Part shown: piece after piece, positions 45,486 to 54,683 of the stretch
Layout: each line of letters opens with the position of its first letter
Numbering within the stretch: the stretch's first letter is position 1
Origin: Algibacter_G agarivorans
Lineage (GTDB): Bacteria; Bacteroidota; Bacteroidia; Flavobacteriales; Flavobacteriaceae
Length of the DNA stretch: 64,000 nt
Assembly (NCBI RefSeq): GCF_039543245.1
Contig: NZ_BAABJJ010000009.1
Span: forward strand, 1 to 64,000
Direction of reading: 5' to 3'
Program-made: the position numbers and the translations under genes
The notes under the pieces: generated by a model
What the model saw: the letters and a program-made list of their open reading frames with translations, nothing else
What the model was told of the DNA's origin: nothing
Database searches by the model: none

Positions 45486-46754
45486 ATGGAATCAGTTCAA
45501 GCTATAAAACAACGTTTTGGTATTATTGGAAATACACCATCACTAAATCGCGCTATTGAAAAAGCAATTCAGGTTGCCCCTACTGATATTTCGGTGTTGG
45601 TAACTGGCGAAAGTGGTGTTGGTAAAGAAAGTATTCCTAAAATAATTCACCAATTATCACACAGAAAACACAACAAATACATTGCTGTAAACTGTGGTGC
45701 CATACCAGAAGGCACCATAGATAGTGAGCTTTTTGGGCACGAAAAAGGTGCGTTTACAGGAGCAACACAGACCCGTGAAGGCTATTTTGAAGTAGCCGAT
45801 GGTGGCACTATTTTTTTAGATGAAGTTGGCGAATTACCACTAACCACTCAAGTACGTTTATTGCGTGTTCTTGAAAATGGCGAGTTTTTAAAAGTCGGCT
45901 CTAGTAAAGTACAAAAAACCGACGTACGCATTGTAGCGGCCACGAATGCAAATATGTTTGAAGCCATACAAAAAGAAAAATTCCGAGAAGACTTATACTA
46001 TAGGCTAAGTACCGTAGATATTCATTTACCACCACTACGCGAACGACGGGAAGATATCCATTTACTGTTTAGAAAATTCGCAAGTGATTTTGCTTTAAAA
46101 TACAAAATGCCAACGGTTAAACTTACCGAAAACGCTATTCAAGTACTTGTAAAACACAGATGGAGCGGTAATATTCGTCAGTTGCGCAATATTGCAGAAC
46201 AAGTTTCTGTTTTAGAACAGAACAGAACGATTACTGCCGATACTTTAAGAAGTTATTTACCAACAACAGGAAGCAACTTGCCTGCCATTATAAAAACATC
46301 AAAATCTGAAAGCGACTTTAGTAGCGAACGCGAAATCCTTTACAAAGTATTGTTTGACATGAAAGCGGACTTAAATGATTTAAAAAAGCTTACCATGGAA
46401 TTAATGAAGAGCGGCAACGTTAAAGATGTTGAAAAAGATAACGAAACCCTGATTCAGAAAATTTACGGTAGTGGTGATGAAGAAGATGCAGATTACGAAG
46501 AATCCATAGACAACACAGAAGTTTTATCCATTCCAGAACACGGTTCAAATAATGATGACATTCCAGTTGCTCTAGATAAATACCACTTTGCTGAAGAAAT
46601 TGAAGAAGAAGAGACTTTATCTTTACATGATAAAGAATTAGAATTAATTAAAAAATCCCTTGAACGTCACAGCGGAAAACGTAAATTAGCAGCTGCAGAA
46701 CTTGGTATTAGCGAACGTACTTTATATAGAAAGATTAAACAATATAACCTGTAA
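45486..46754 (+). CDS. Sigma-54-interacting transcriptional regulator without receiver domain
   Basis: A 422-residue AAA+ activator. The ATPase domain begins almost at the start: Walker A GESGVGKES, the sigma-54 contact loop EKGAFTGAT, Walker B GGTIFLDEVGELP, arginine region KFREDLYYRL, and WSGNIRQLRN. Residues ~275-375 are a low-complexity acidic linker, and the C-terminus is a Fis-type HTH (HSGKRKLAAAELGISERTLY). It lacks the N-terminal receiver or sensory domain most relatives have, so activity may be set by its level or a partner. It lies between miaB and lptE; the gene run suggests envelope-stress control, which is inference. Confidence 0.9.
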   Translation: MESVQAIKQRFGIIGNTPSLNRAIEKAIQVAPTDISVLVTGESGVGKESIPKIIHQLSHRKHNKYIAVNCGAIPEGTIDSELFGHEKGAFTGATQTREGYFEVADGGTIFLDEVGELPLTTQVRLLRVLENGEFLKVGSSKVQKTDVRIVAATNANMFEAIQKEKFREDLYYRLSTVDIHLPPLRERREDIHLLFRKFASDFALKYKMPTVKLTENAIQVLVKHRWSGNIRQLRNIAEQVSVLEQNRTITADTLRSYLPTTGSNLPAIIKTSKSESDFSSEREILYKVLFDMKADLNDLKKLTMELMKSGNVKDVEKDNETLIQKIYGSGDEEDADYEESIDNTEVLSIPEHGSNNDDIPVALDKYHFAEEIEEEETLSLHDKELELIKKSLERHSGKRKLAAAELGISERTLYRKIKQYNL

Positions 46755-46831
46755 AAAGTAAGCAGTTCTCAGTCAATAGTTGGCAGCAAAACACAATCTA
46801 ACGAAAAATAAATCGTTTAAAATTAAACTTT

Positions 46832-46881
46832 TGTCATTCCGGAGTTTATGCAGAGCGCAGTCGAAGTAAAGGCAGGAATCC
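46832..46881. repeat. Dispersed palindromic repeat
   Basis: TGTCATTCCGGAG, then GAGCGCAGTCGAAG and GGCAGGAATCC. It combines the end modules of the TGTCATTCCTGCG...AGGCAGGAATC repeat (49256, 55087) with the middle module of the repeat at 29015. It precedes the lptE start by about ten bases, so it may affect its translation. Confidence 0.55.
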
Positions 46882-46891
46882 ACTTTAACAA

Positions 46892-47398
46892 ATGAATACA
46901 ATAAAATATTTAATAGCAATAGCATTATCACTAACACTTGTAGGCTGTGGCTTCTACTCATTTACGGGCGCATCTGTCCCAGCAGGAACAGAAACCTATC
47001 AAGTAAATCGTTTTGAAAACACATCGCTACTTATAGAACCAGGTTTAGAACGCGATTTTAAATTAGCCCTTGAAGATTTAATCCAAAATCAAACCAACTT
47101 AAATTTGGTACCCTCTAAAGGCGATTTAGTTTATGAAGGCGAAATAACAAACTATAGAATTTCACCAACTACTGCCACATCACAAAATACGGCAGCACAA
47201 AATAGATTAACAATTAGTGTTAAAGTACGGTTTTATAATACAAAGAAAGAAGAAGACGATTTAGAACAATCCTTTTCATTCTTTTATGATTACCCTGGAA
47301 GCGCACAACTTGTAGGCTCACAAAAAACAACAGCTCACGAGGAGATATTTGAACGCCTTACGCAAGATATTTTTAATGCTACACTTGCTAAATGGTAA
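46892..47398 (+). CDS. lptE: LPS assembly lipoprotein LptE
   Basis: A 168-residue lipoprotein. Lipobox TLVGCG with Cys19 and the family start GCGFYSFTGASVP. The rest shows the LptE pattern of Bacteroidota: FENTSLLIEPGLERDFKLAL, LVYEGEITNYRISPT, TISVKVRFYNTKKEEDDLEQ, FDYPGS-type FFYDYPGSAQL, EEIFERLTQDIFNATLAKW. LptE plugs the LptD barrel and helps deliver LPS to the outer leaflet. It sits in the conserved run miaB, sigma-54 activator, lptE, TPR protein, secG. Confidence 0.9.
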   Translation: MNTIKYLIAIALSLTLVGCGFYSFTGASVPAGTETYQVNRFENTSLLIEPGLERDFKLALEDLIQNQTNLNLVPSKGDLVYEGEITNYRISPTTATSQNTAAQNRLTISVKVRFYNTKKEEDDLEQSFSFFYDYPGSAQLVGSQKTTAHEEIFERLTQDIFNATLAKW

Positions 47399-47524
47399 TT
47401 ATTAGTCACCGTTTTCAGTCGCAGTAACAGTTGTTATCGTTTAAAATTAAATCATTTTGTACTTTTTTTAACTTTGAGTCTTAGCGCCTTTGTGCGAAAA
47501 AAATCATTAAATTTGGCTCAGCCA

Positions 47525-48469
47525 ATGGAGAAAACAGATTTCATACATACGCTTCAAAACCCACAGGTTATAACGCATCAGCAAACTGAAGCCGTAAAAT
47601 CTATTATCGATAAGTTTCCTTATTTTCAATCTGCCCGCGCCATTTACCTAAAAGGCTTAAAAGACCAGAGTAGTATTGAATACAACCAAGAACTTAAAAT
47701 CACCGCAGCACATACTACAGATAGAAGTATTTTATTCGACTTTATTACTTCGGAAGCTTTTATTCAAAATAAAATATCTCAATTCATAAAGCAAAATACG
47801 GCGCATTTAAAAGGTCTTGATGTTAGCATTGAAGATATTTCAGTTGAAAAAAGTGTTACTATTGACGATGCTTTGAAGCAACAAATTAAAGATACCGATG
47901 GTGTTTTAGACCCCGCTTTATTTCAACCTAAAGAGGCGCGTCCTAAAAAAGTATCAACTTTTATTTTAGATGAATCTGAAATTATTGAAAATGTTACTGA
48001 AGAAACAAAAACCCAAGAAGCATCAGCCGATGACATTTTGAATTTAGGAAAACCACTTCAGTTTGATAAAAGAGAATCCCATTCTTTTAACGAATGGCTT
48101 AAGCTAACACGTTTTAAACCTATAGACAGAAAACAAGAAAAGGAAGAAGCTCCCATTGAAATTAAAACTTCAGAAGCATTAGAAAAAGAAAAAAAGTTTG
48201 AGCTTATTGATAAATTCATTTCTGAGAATCCCAAAATAAGCCCTAAGAAACCCTTAACGCAAAAAGGCAATTTAGCCAAAGCACAAATGATACAACCTGA
48301 GTCTTTAATGACAGAGACTTTAGCCCGTATTTATGTGGAACAAAAGAACTACAAAAAAGCGATTCAATCTTATAAGATTTTAAGTTTGAAATATCCAGAA
48401 AAAAGTGGTTTCTTTGCAAACCAAATTAAAGCAGTAGAACAATTACAAGAACAAAATAACAAGGAATAA
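47525..48469 (+). CDS. Tetratricopeptide-like protein in the lptE-secG run
   Basis: 314 residues from the ATG at 47525 (MEKTDFIHTLQNPQVIT); the longer frame needs a TTG and adds unrelated residues. The N-terminal half is helical (AVKSIIDKFPYFQSARAIYL), the middle is acidic and low-complexity. The C-terminus has a TPR-like pair (LAKAQMIQPESLMTETLARI, YVEQKNYKKAIQSYKILSLK). No signal peptide, so it is cytoplasmic. Its TAA overlaps the secG ATG by one base, so translation is coupled. The function is unknown; the context suggests a link with envelope biogenesis or the Sec system. Confidence 0.8.
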   Translation: MEKTDFIHTLQNPQVITHQQTEAVKSIIDKFPYFQSARAIYLKGLKDQSSIEYNQELKITAAHTTDRSILFDFITSEAFIQNKISQFIKQNTAHLKGLDVSIEDISVEKSVTIDDALKQQIKDTDGVLDPALFQPKEARPKKVSTFILDESEIIENVTEETKTQEASADDILNLGKPLQFDKRESHSFNEWLKLTRFKPIDRKQEKEEAPIEIKTSEALEKEKKFELIDKFISENPKISPKKPLTQKGNLAKAQMIQPESLMTETLARIYVEQKNYKKAIQSYKILSLKYPEKSGFFANQIKAVEQLQEQNNKE

Positions 48470-48828
48470 TGAGTACGTTTTCAATATTTTTAGCCTTAAT
48501 CGTTGTCGTAGCATTTTTACTAATTGTAGTAATTATGGTTCAAAACCCTAAAGGCGGTGGATTATCATCATCTTTTGGTGGCGGTGGCACACAACAATTG
48601 GGTGGTGTAAAAAAGACAACTGATTTTTTAGATAAAAGCACATGGACTTTAGCAACATTACTTTTGGCATTAATTTTACTTTCAAATGTAGCAATTAACA
48701 GAGGTGGTGATAATTTAGATTCTAAAGCTTTAGACCCAGACGCTACAACAACAGCGCCAATTGCTTTACCAGATGTTCCAGCACAAACAACAAATGATGC
48801 TGATATAACAAATGACACACCAGAGTAA
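48469..48828 (+). CDS. secG: Preprotein translocase subunit SecG
   Basis: A 119-residue membrane protein. First helix FSIFLALIVVVAFLLIVVIM, then the family motif VQNPKGGGLSSSFGGGGTQQ and LGGVKKTTDFLDKSTW, second helix LATLLLALILLSNVAI, then an acidic Pro/Thr tail typical of Bacteroidota SecG. It completes SecYEG for export across the inner membrane. Its ATG overlaps the stop of the preceding TPR gene (TAATG). A strong terminator follows. Confidence 0.93.
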   Translation: MSTFSIFLALIVVVAFLLIVVIMVQNPKGGGLSSSFGGGGTQQLGGVKKTTDFLDKSTWTLATLLLALILLSNVAINRGGDNLDSKALDPDATTTAPIALPDVPAQTTNDADITNDTPE

Positions 48829-48847
48829 TTTTGCATTACAATAAAAC

Positions 48848-48880
48848 AAAAAATGCCAACTTTAAAAGTTGGCATTTTTT
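48848..48880 (+). terminator. Terminator after secG
   Basis: AAAAATGCCAACTT / AAGTTGGCATTTTT hairpin followed by T residues, 20 bases after the secG stop; it closes the transcription unit before groES. Confidence 0.85.
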
Positions 48881-48926
48881 GTTTCTGCAAGTTTGTCAGT
48901 TCCTAAATATTGGCACATTTTTAGTA

Positions 48927-48942
48927 TAACGCTTAAGCGTTA
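48927..48942. promoter_or_regulatory. 16-bp perfect palindrome upstream of groES
   Basis: TAACGCTTAAGCGTTA, centred about 44 bases before the groES ATG. It is not the CIRCE element of HrcA-regulated operons. It may be an operator for a dimeric regulator of the chaperonin genes; this is inferred from symmetry and position only. Confidence 0.4.
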
Positions 48943-48977
48943 ATTTAAATTTTTAAAAATAAAAAAACATATAACAA

Positions 48978-49253
48978 ATGGCATTAAACATTAAACCATT
49001 AGCAGATAGAGTTCTTATAGAACCAGCTGCTGCTGAAACTAAAACAGCATCAGGAATTATTATTCCAGATAACGCTAAAGAAAAACCTCAAAAAGGGACT
49101 GTTGTAGCTGCTGGAAAAGGCACTAAGGACGACCCTATTACAGTAAAAGTTGGCGATACTGTTTTATATGGTAAATATGCAGGTACTGAGCTTAAACTTG
49201 AAGGCACTGATTATTTAATCATGCGTGAGAGCGATATACTGGCAATTATTTAA
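48978..49253 (+). CDS. groES: Co-chaperonin GroES
   Basis: A 91-residue GroES/Cpn10: start NIKPLADRVLIEPAAAETKT, mobile loop ASGIIIPDNAKEKPQKG, GTVVAAGKGTKDDPITVKVG, DTVLYGKYAGTELKLEG, LIMRESDILAII. It forms the seven-membered lid that caps GroEL. Length is typical. It is 97 bases upstream of groEL, with a short palindromic repeat in the gap. Confidence 0.97.
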   Translation: MALNIKPLADRVLIEPAAAETKTASGIIIPDNAKEKPQKGTVVAAGKGTKDDPITVKVGDTVLYGKYAGTELKLEGTDYLIMRESDILAII

Positions 49254-49255
49254 AT

Positions 49256-49280
49256 TGTCATTCCTGCGAAGGCAGGAATC
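49256..49280. repeat. Dispersed palindromic repeat between groES and groEL
   Basis: TGTCATTCCTGCGAAGGCAG plus GAATC, identical to the pair at 55087-55111 and 55143-55167 and near-identical to 61394-61414. CCTGCGAAGGCAGG folds into a short hairpin. Inside an operon it may tune the groES to groEL ratio. Confidence 0.75.
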
Positions 49281-49350
49281 TTATCAAACAAAAACTAAAT
49301 TTTAAATACAACAGATTCCTTTTTCCAAAGGAATAGAAAAATTTTTCATT

Positions 49351-50982
49351 ATGGCAAAAGACATAAAATTTGATATTGATGCACGCGATGGTTTAAAACG
49401 CGGTGTTGATGCATTAGCAAATGCAGTAAAAGTAACATTAGGTCCTAAAGGACGTAACGTAATTATTAGTAAAAGTTTTGGAGCACCACAAGTCACTAAA
49501 GATGGTGTTACTGTTGCTAAAGAAATTGAGTTAGATAATCCACATGAAAATATGGGTGCTCAAATGGTAAAAGAAGTGGCTTCTAAAACCAATGATTTGG
49601 CTGGTGATGGTACAACAACCGCTACCGTTTTGGCTCAAGCAATTGTTAAAGAAGGTTTAAAAAACGTAGCTTCCGGTGCTAATCCAATGGATTTAAAACG
49701 TGGTATTGATAAAGCTGTTGAAGCTATTACCGCAGACTTAGATAAACAATCTAAGCAAGTTGGTAATTCTTCTGAAAAAATAAAACAAGTTGCTGCTATT
49801 TCTGCAAATAACGATGATACTATTGGTGAACTAATCGCTACTGCTTTTGGTAAAGTTGGTAAAGAAGGGGTTATTACCGTAGAGGAAGCAAAAGGCATGG
49901 AAACTTACGTTGATGTAGTTGAAGGTATGCAATTTGACAGAGGGTATTTATCACCTTACTTTGTAACTGATGCTGATAAAATGATTGCCGATTTAGAAAA
50001 TCCATACATTTTATTATTCGATAAAAAGATTTCTAACTTACAAGAAATTCTTCCAATATTAGAGCCTGTAGCACAATCTAGTCGTCCTTTATTAATTATT
50101 GCTGAAGATGTAGACGGACAAGCTTTGGCCACTTTAGTAGTAAACAAATTACGTGGAGGACTTAAAATTGCAGCCGTTAAAGCACCTGGTTTTGGAGACA
50201 GACGTAAGGCTATGCTTGAAGATATCGCTATCTTAACTGGTGGAACTGTTATTTCTGAAGAAAGAGGGTTTACTTTAGAAAACGCAGATTTAAGCATGTT
50301 AGGTACTGCTGAAACGGTAACCGTTGATAAAGACAATACAACAATTGTAAATGGCGCTGGAGATGCTAAAGCGATTAAAGCTAGAGTCAACCAAATTAAA
50401 TCTCAAATTGAAACTACAACTTCAGATTACGATAAAGAAAAACTTCAAGAGCGTTTAGCTAAATTAGCTGGTGGTGTTGCGGTACTTTACGTAGGTGCAG
50501 CTAGTGAAGTGGAGATGAAAGAAAAGAAAGACCGTGTTGATGATGCTTTACACGCAACCAGAGCTGCTGTAGAAGAAGGTATTGTTGCCGGTGGTGGTGT
50601 TGCCCTAGTAAGAGCTAAAGCTGTTTTAGAAAAAATCACTACTGAAAACTTAGATGAAACTACTGGTGTTCAAATAGTAAACAAAGCTATTGAAGCGCCT
50701 TTACGTACCATTGTTGATAATGCAGGAGGCGAAGGCTCTGTGGTTATCAATAAAGTTTTAGAAGGTAAAAAAGACTTTGGTTATGATGCTAAATCTGAAC
50801 AATATGTAGACATGCTTAAAGCGGGTATTATCGACCCTAAAAAAGTAACCCGTATTGCTTTAGAAAATGCAGCATCTGTAGCTGGAATGATTCTTACTAC
50901 AGAGTGTGCTTTAATCGATATTAAAGAAGATGCTCCTGCTATGCCTCCAATGGGCGGTGGTGGTATGCCAGGCATGATGTAG
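49351..50982 (+). CDS. groEL: Chaperonin GroEL
   Basis: A 543-residue chaperonin. Start AKDIKFDIDARDGLKRGVDA; ATP site KVTLGPKGRNVII and DGVTVAKEIEL, with AGDGTTTATVLAQAI. Apical domain VEGMQFDRGYLSPYFVTDAD. Equatorial C-terminal part VEEGIVAGGGVALVRAKAVL and VNKAIEAPLRTIVDNAGGEG. It ends in the usual Gly-Met tail (MGGGGMPGMM). It assembles as a double heptamer with GroES to fold proteins in the cytoplasm. Length is typical. Confidence 0.98.
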   Translation: MAKDIKFDIDARDGLKRGVDALANAVKVTLGPKGRNVIISKSFGAPQVTKDGVTVAKEIELDNPHENMGAQMVKEVASKTNDLAGDGTTTATVLAQAIVKEGLKNVASGANPMDLKRGIDKAVEAITADLDKQSKQVGNSSEKIKQVAAISANNDDTIGELIATAFGKVGKEGVITVEEAKGMETYVDVVEGMQFDRGYLSPYFVTDADKMIADLENPYILLFDKKISNLQEILPILEPVAQSSRPLLIIAEDVDGQALATLVVNKLRGGLKIAAVKAPGFGDRRKAMLEDIAILTGGTVISEERGFTLENADLSMLGTAETVTVDKDNTTIVNGAGDAKAIKARVNQIKSQIETTTSDYDKEKLQERLAKLAGGVAVLYVGAASEVEMKEKKDRVDDALHATRAAVEEGIVAGGGVALVRAKAVLEKITTENLDETTGVQIVNKAIEAPLRTIVDNAGGEGSVVINKVLEGKKDFGYDAKSEQYVDMLKAGIIDPKKVTRIALENAASVAGMILTTECALIDIKEDAPAMPPMGGGGMPGMM

Positions 50983-51009
50983 TCGAAAAACGAATCGTCA
51001 TTAAATATC

Positions 51010-51042
51010 AAAAACGCTTCCAAAAATTTGGAAGCGTTTTTT
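51010..51042 (+). terminator. Terminator after groEL
   Basis: AAAACGCTTCCAAA / TTTGGAAGCGTTTT hairpin with a T-tract, 28 bases after the groEL stop. Confidence 0.85.
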
Positions 51043-51104
51043 TATTTCTAATTTTAAACTTTTTATAATTTCATTAGTCATAAGAACTAATCACAAACCA
51101 ACCT

Positions 51105-53828
51105 ATGTCTAGAAAACTTGTTTTTTCTATTGTTTTTGCGTGCATTTCAAATTTTATTCTATGCCAATCACAAGTCAGTGGTAATATTATAGACCCTCAA
51201 AATCAACCTATCGAATTAGCTTCTGTAGTTTTATTAAACCCCAAAGATTCAACCGTAGTTAATTATTCTATTACAGATAACAAAGGCCATTTTAAAATTA
51301 TAGAACCCAAACAAGGCCCCTTATTATTCCAAGCCTCATCATTAGGCTTTCAGGCATTTTACAAAACTATTCGGTTAGATGGCAAACCCATAGATTTAAA
51401 AAACATAACATTAAAAGACGATATAAGCACTTTAGATGCTGTAATGATATCTGCAGTAATTCCCATTCAAATTAAAAAAGACACTATAGCCTTTAATGCC
51501 AATTCGTTTAAAGTGAATCATGATGACACCATTGAATCTCTATTAAGCAAACTCCCAGGTGTTGAAGTTGATTCTGATGGAAAAGTAGTGGCACAAGGAA
51601 ACGAGGTAGCTAGAATTTTTGTTGATGGAAAGGAGTTTTTTGGCGGCGACCCTAGTATTGTTTTAAAGAATCTTTCAGCTGATGCTATTTCAAAAGTAGA
51701 AGTGATTGATAAAAAAAGTGATGAAGCCGAATTAACTGGCGTTGATGACGGTAACAAGGAAGTGATTATTAATTTCACATTAAAAAAGACTAAAAAAAAC
51801 CAAGGCTTTGGCAAACTATCAGCAGGCACAGGGCTGGATAGTCGATATTTTAGCAACCTCAACTACAACCAATTTAATCCTAAAACACAAATCTCTGTTG
51901 TTGGAAAATTCAATAATATCAACATTACAGGTTCAAATATTCGTGGTTTTTTACAAAATGCGAATGGTATAGCCGATGATTCTGATGATGATAAAAATAA
52001 TAGTTCCCAAATACAGCGACCTCTAAGCGGATTTTTAACCACTGGTGTTGCTGGGCTTCACATCGGGCACGAATTTAAAAAAGATGAATCTTTTAATGCT
52101 GACTATTTTTATAATCACACCAATAATAATAGGCTTTCATTTGCCAACCGAATTACCTTTTCTGGAAAAAATAATTTCAATTTTAATTCTGATAATGATT
52201 TTAAAAACACCACCAACAATCACAACTTAAATTTCAACTATCAAAACAAATCACATAAAATGCATAGTTTGCACATTAATGGAGGGTTTACTTCGGATAT
52301 TAGAACAAATGTATTGGATAGAAAGGGACGCTTTATTAACGATTCTAACGAATTGGTAACCACAAATAATTCTGACCTTAACACTAAAAACGACAGACAA
52401 ACAGCAAGGCTGAATATTAATTATTCCCAACGTTTATTAAAACAAGGACGAAATTTCAGTACAGGTCTTAACACCACAATTGCCAATAGAAATTATGACA
52501 ACACGCAAAACACATTTATTACGCGTAACATAGGAAAGCCTAATGAATCCGAAAGAGAACAACTTACTTTAAGAGACGAAGCGGTTAAAAACACGCAACT
52601 TTATTTGTATTTTAATTATACCGAACCGCTTTGGGAGCAACATTATTTTAAAATTCAAGGAGTCGTTCTCAATAAGATAGACCAAGAAGATGCGCTGCAA
52701 TCTAGAACAACAATTTCAGATAACAATAAAGAAGAGCGTCTTGATTTTAAATTTAAAAATACTGAAAGACGCTACACTACAAGATTTTCCCATAACTATA
52801 ACTCAACCAAATGGCATCTATCCTACGGAGCCGAATTACAGGATTTAAACAGAGCGTTTGGTGCAGATGGCGATATGCCTTTAATTAGAAATCAGTTTTA
52901 CTTAAACCCATTAGCAACTTTGCAATTCAAGCCCAAACGTGCCGTCAAGTATCGTTTTACATACAAACGAATAATAAAAAGTCCGCGAACTTCACAAATT
53001 ACGACGATTGTAAACGACCTAAACCCCTATTTTATTAGAACAGGGAATCCTAATTTGAGAACTGAAAAGGCAGATGTGATTACTTTAAATAACACGATTC
53101 ATGATTTTAAATCGTCCTTAAGTTTTTATTCTAGAATTCAGTTTCAGTATATTGAAGATGCAATCATTTCGAATGTATTGATTGATGATGATTTTATAAG
53201 AACCAGAACCTATGAAAACGGTGGCAACAATAAACGTTTAAGAACAAATTTAAGTCTAAGTAAAAAAATAAAGACACTAGGGATTAGATATACATTAAAA
53301 AACAAAAATCTATTTCAAACATCTAATGCCCTTGTAAATAATGAATTGAACGATGTTACCACCCAAGATTATCTGTTTAGCCTCTCTTTTGAAAATTCTA
53401 ACAAAAGCACGTTTGATGTCAAAACCGGTGCCTCTTATAGCACTAATAAAACCGCCTTTTCTTTAGTTGATGATTTAGATAGAACCTTTACCAAACAGAA
53501 TTATTTTGCCTCTTTTGATTATGAATTTTCCAAAAAACTTAACCTCAACACGCAATTAGACTATATTGTTTTTACGGATAACAAATTTACCAATAATCAA
53601 GAATTACCAATTTGGAACGCTGCCCTATCCTATGCATTTACAGGAAATAAAAGGAACATTTTAAAATTAGTACTTATTGATATTCTTGATAAAAACGTTG
53701 ATGTTTTCAGACGAAGTACCGTTAACTATTTTGAAGAAACCACCACCGAAAGCTTGGGGCGTTATGTTATTTTGAGTTATACGTATAAGTTGAATGGTGG
53801 AAAACGGAAGAAAACAAAAAGGAGTTGA
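51105..53828 (+). CDS. Outer-membrane beta-barrel receptor (TonB-receptor-like, OMP_b-brl_3 type)
   Basis: A 907-residue protein. Signal peptide 1-21 (FACISNFILCQ). Residues 22-105 form a carboxypeptidase-regulatory-like domain (VSGNIIDPQNQPIELASVVL, GFQAFYKTIRL). Residues ~125-215 are a plug-like domain (ESLLSKLPGVEVDSDGKVVA, VARIFVDGKEFFGGDPSIVL). The rest is an Asn/Asp-rich barrel with alternating strands to the C-terminus (RYVILSYTYKLNGGKRKKTK). This architecture is common in Bacteroidota, where members transport or process substrates in the outer membrane. No SusD partner adjoins, so the substrate is unknown. It follows groEL but is separated by a terminator. Confidence 0.85.
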   Translation: MSRKLVFSIVFACISNFILCQSQVSGNIIDPQNQPIELASVVLLNPKDSTVVNYSITDNKGHFKIIEPKQGPLLFQASSLGFQAFYKTIRLDGKPIDLKNITLKDDISTLDAVMISAVIPIQIKKDTIAFNANSFKVNHDDTIESLLSKLPGVEVDSDGKVVAQGNEVARIFVDGKEFFGGDPSIVLKNLSADAISKVEVIDKKSDEAELTGVDDGNKEVIINFTLKKTKKNQGFGKLSAGTGLDSRYFSNLNYNQFNPKTQISVVGKFNNINITGSNIRGFLQNANGIADDSDDDKNNSSQIQRPLSGFLTTGVAGLHIGHEFKKDESFNADYFYNHTNNNRLSFANRITFSGKNNFNFNSDNDFKNTTNNHNLNFNYQNKSHKMHSLHINGGFTSDIRTNVLDRKGRFINDSNELVTTNNSDLNTKNDRQTARLNINYSQRLLKQGRNFSTGLNTTIANRNYDNTQNTFITRNIGKPNESEREQLTLRDEAVKNTQLYLYFNYTEPLWEQHYFKIQGVVLNKIDQEDALQSRTTISDNNKEERLDFKFKNTERRYTTRFSHNYNSTKWHLSYGAELQDLNRAFGADGDMPLIRNQFYLNPLATLQFKPKRAVKYRFTYKRIIKSPRTSQITTIVNDLNPYFIRTGNPNLRTEKADVITLNNTIHDFKSSLSFYSRIQFQYIEDAIISNVLIDDDFIRTRTYENGGNNKRLRTNLSLSKKIKTLGIRYTLKNKNLFQTSNALVNNELNDVTTQDYLFSLSFENSNKSTFDVKTGASYSTNKTAFSLVDDLDRTFTKQNYFASFDYEFSKKLNLNTQLDYIVFTDNKFTNNQELPIWNAALSYAFTGNKRNILKLVLIDILDKNVDVFRRSTVNYFEETTTESLGRYVILSYTYKLNGGKRKKTKRS

Positions 53829-53886
53829 TGAATATTTGAAGGGCGGTTTAATGTAAAGCTAAAGCTCCATTTCTATAGTGAAACAA

Positions 53887-53904
53887 TCCCGATAGCTATC
53901 GGGA
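53887..53904. repeat. Perfect palindrome TCCCGATAGCTATCGGGA
   Basis: An 18-bp perfect palindrome between convergent genes, a common short dispersed repeat in flavobacterial intergenic DNA; an imperfect relative occurs at 10042. It may contribute to termination. Confidence 0.6.
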
Positions 53905-54004
53905 CAACACAAGTGAACTTTATTAGTTGCTAAAAGCAATTTAGATAAATTTTTCTACAAAATAAAAGTTGTCCAGTCTAATATATTAAGTCCACTCTAC
54001 TCAA

Positions 54005-54517
54005 CTATAAAAAATCATTGATATCGAATGCACTTGCTTGTGCAACAGTTCCAGGAACTAAAACAAATCTAATGTCAGTTACTCCTTCCACAAGAGAAGA
54101 AAGAAACACCTTACCAACCTGTATACCAACCATTTCGACAACCGTTACAGAGGCAAATGCTGGCTCTTCATCTGTACCTAAGTTTTGTAATTGGGAAACA
54201 GGTAAGGACAACCAAATAGAAGAATCTCCAGTTATATATGCATAAACTAAGCCATTGTCAAAAATATCTTGCGTTAACTGAGGTACATCAAATTCATTTT
54301 CCCCTAAAACTAAAGTCTGATCTGCTAACAACACAGATACTATACCTCCATTTCCAGGATCTCCTTGGTCACCCTTTTCCCCTTGTAGTCCCTGTACGCC
54401 TTGAGCACCAACTGGTCCTTCTGGTCCTATAGCACCATCTTCAGTTGAACATGAAAAAGCTAAAATTACTAGAAGTGATAATACAATATAATTCGTTTTT
54501 GATAAGATTGTTCTCAT
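54005..54517 (-). CDS. Lipoprotein with short collagen-like segment
   Basis: 170 residues from the ATG at 54515-54517 (MRTILSKTNYIVLSLLVILA); the 15 extra residues of the longer frame precede the natural signal peptide. Lipobox LAFSCS. Right after the lipid anchor is a Gly-X-Y run (GPEGPVGAQGVQGLQGEKGD continuing to GNGG, about 11 triplets), then a soluble domain of ~115 residues (VLLADQTLVLGENEFDVPQL, SIWLSLPVSQLQNLG, IRFVLVPGTVAQASAFDIND). Such collagen-like lipoproteins are widespread in Bacteroidota; the Gly-X-Y part may form a trimeric stalk. The function is unknown. Monocistronic. Confidence 0.8.
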   Translation of the reverse strand: MRTILSKTNYIVLSLLVILAFSCSTEDGAIGPEGPVGAQGVQGLQGEKGDQGDPGNGGIVSVLLADQTLVLGENEFDVPQLTQDIFDNGLVYAYITGDSSIWLSLPVSQLQNLGTDEEPAFASVTVVEMVGIQVGKVFLSSLVEGVTDIRFVLVPGTVAQASAFDINDFL

Positions 54518-54683
54518 AAGGTTAATTTTAGTTCTTTTTAAATTCTCTTTTATGTTTTCCAACCAACATTAATTTCATAATATCCAGTTTTAAAACGTTA
54601 AAAAAACGAATTTAAACTTTTTTTATTAAAAATGACCTAAACCAAGTAAAAACATGTTGAGCTAAAATCACCTATTACAAATT

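Noticed and set aside
47474..47524. Upstream TTG start for the TPR protein
   Set aside because: The added residues (MSLSAFVRKKSLNLAQP) are not helical like the rest and lie in an untranslated-looking stretch; the ATG at 47525 gives the natural start.
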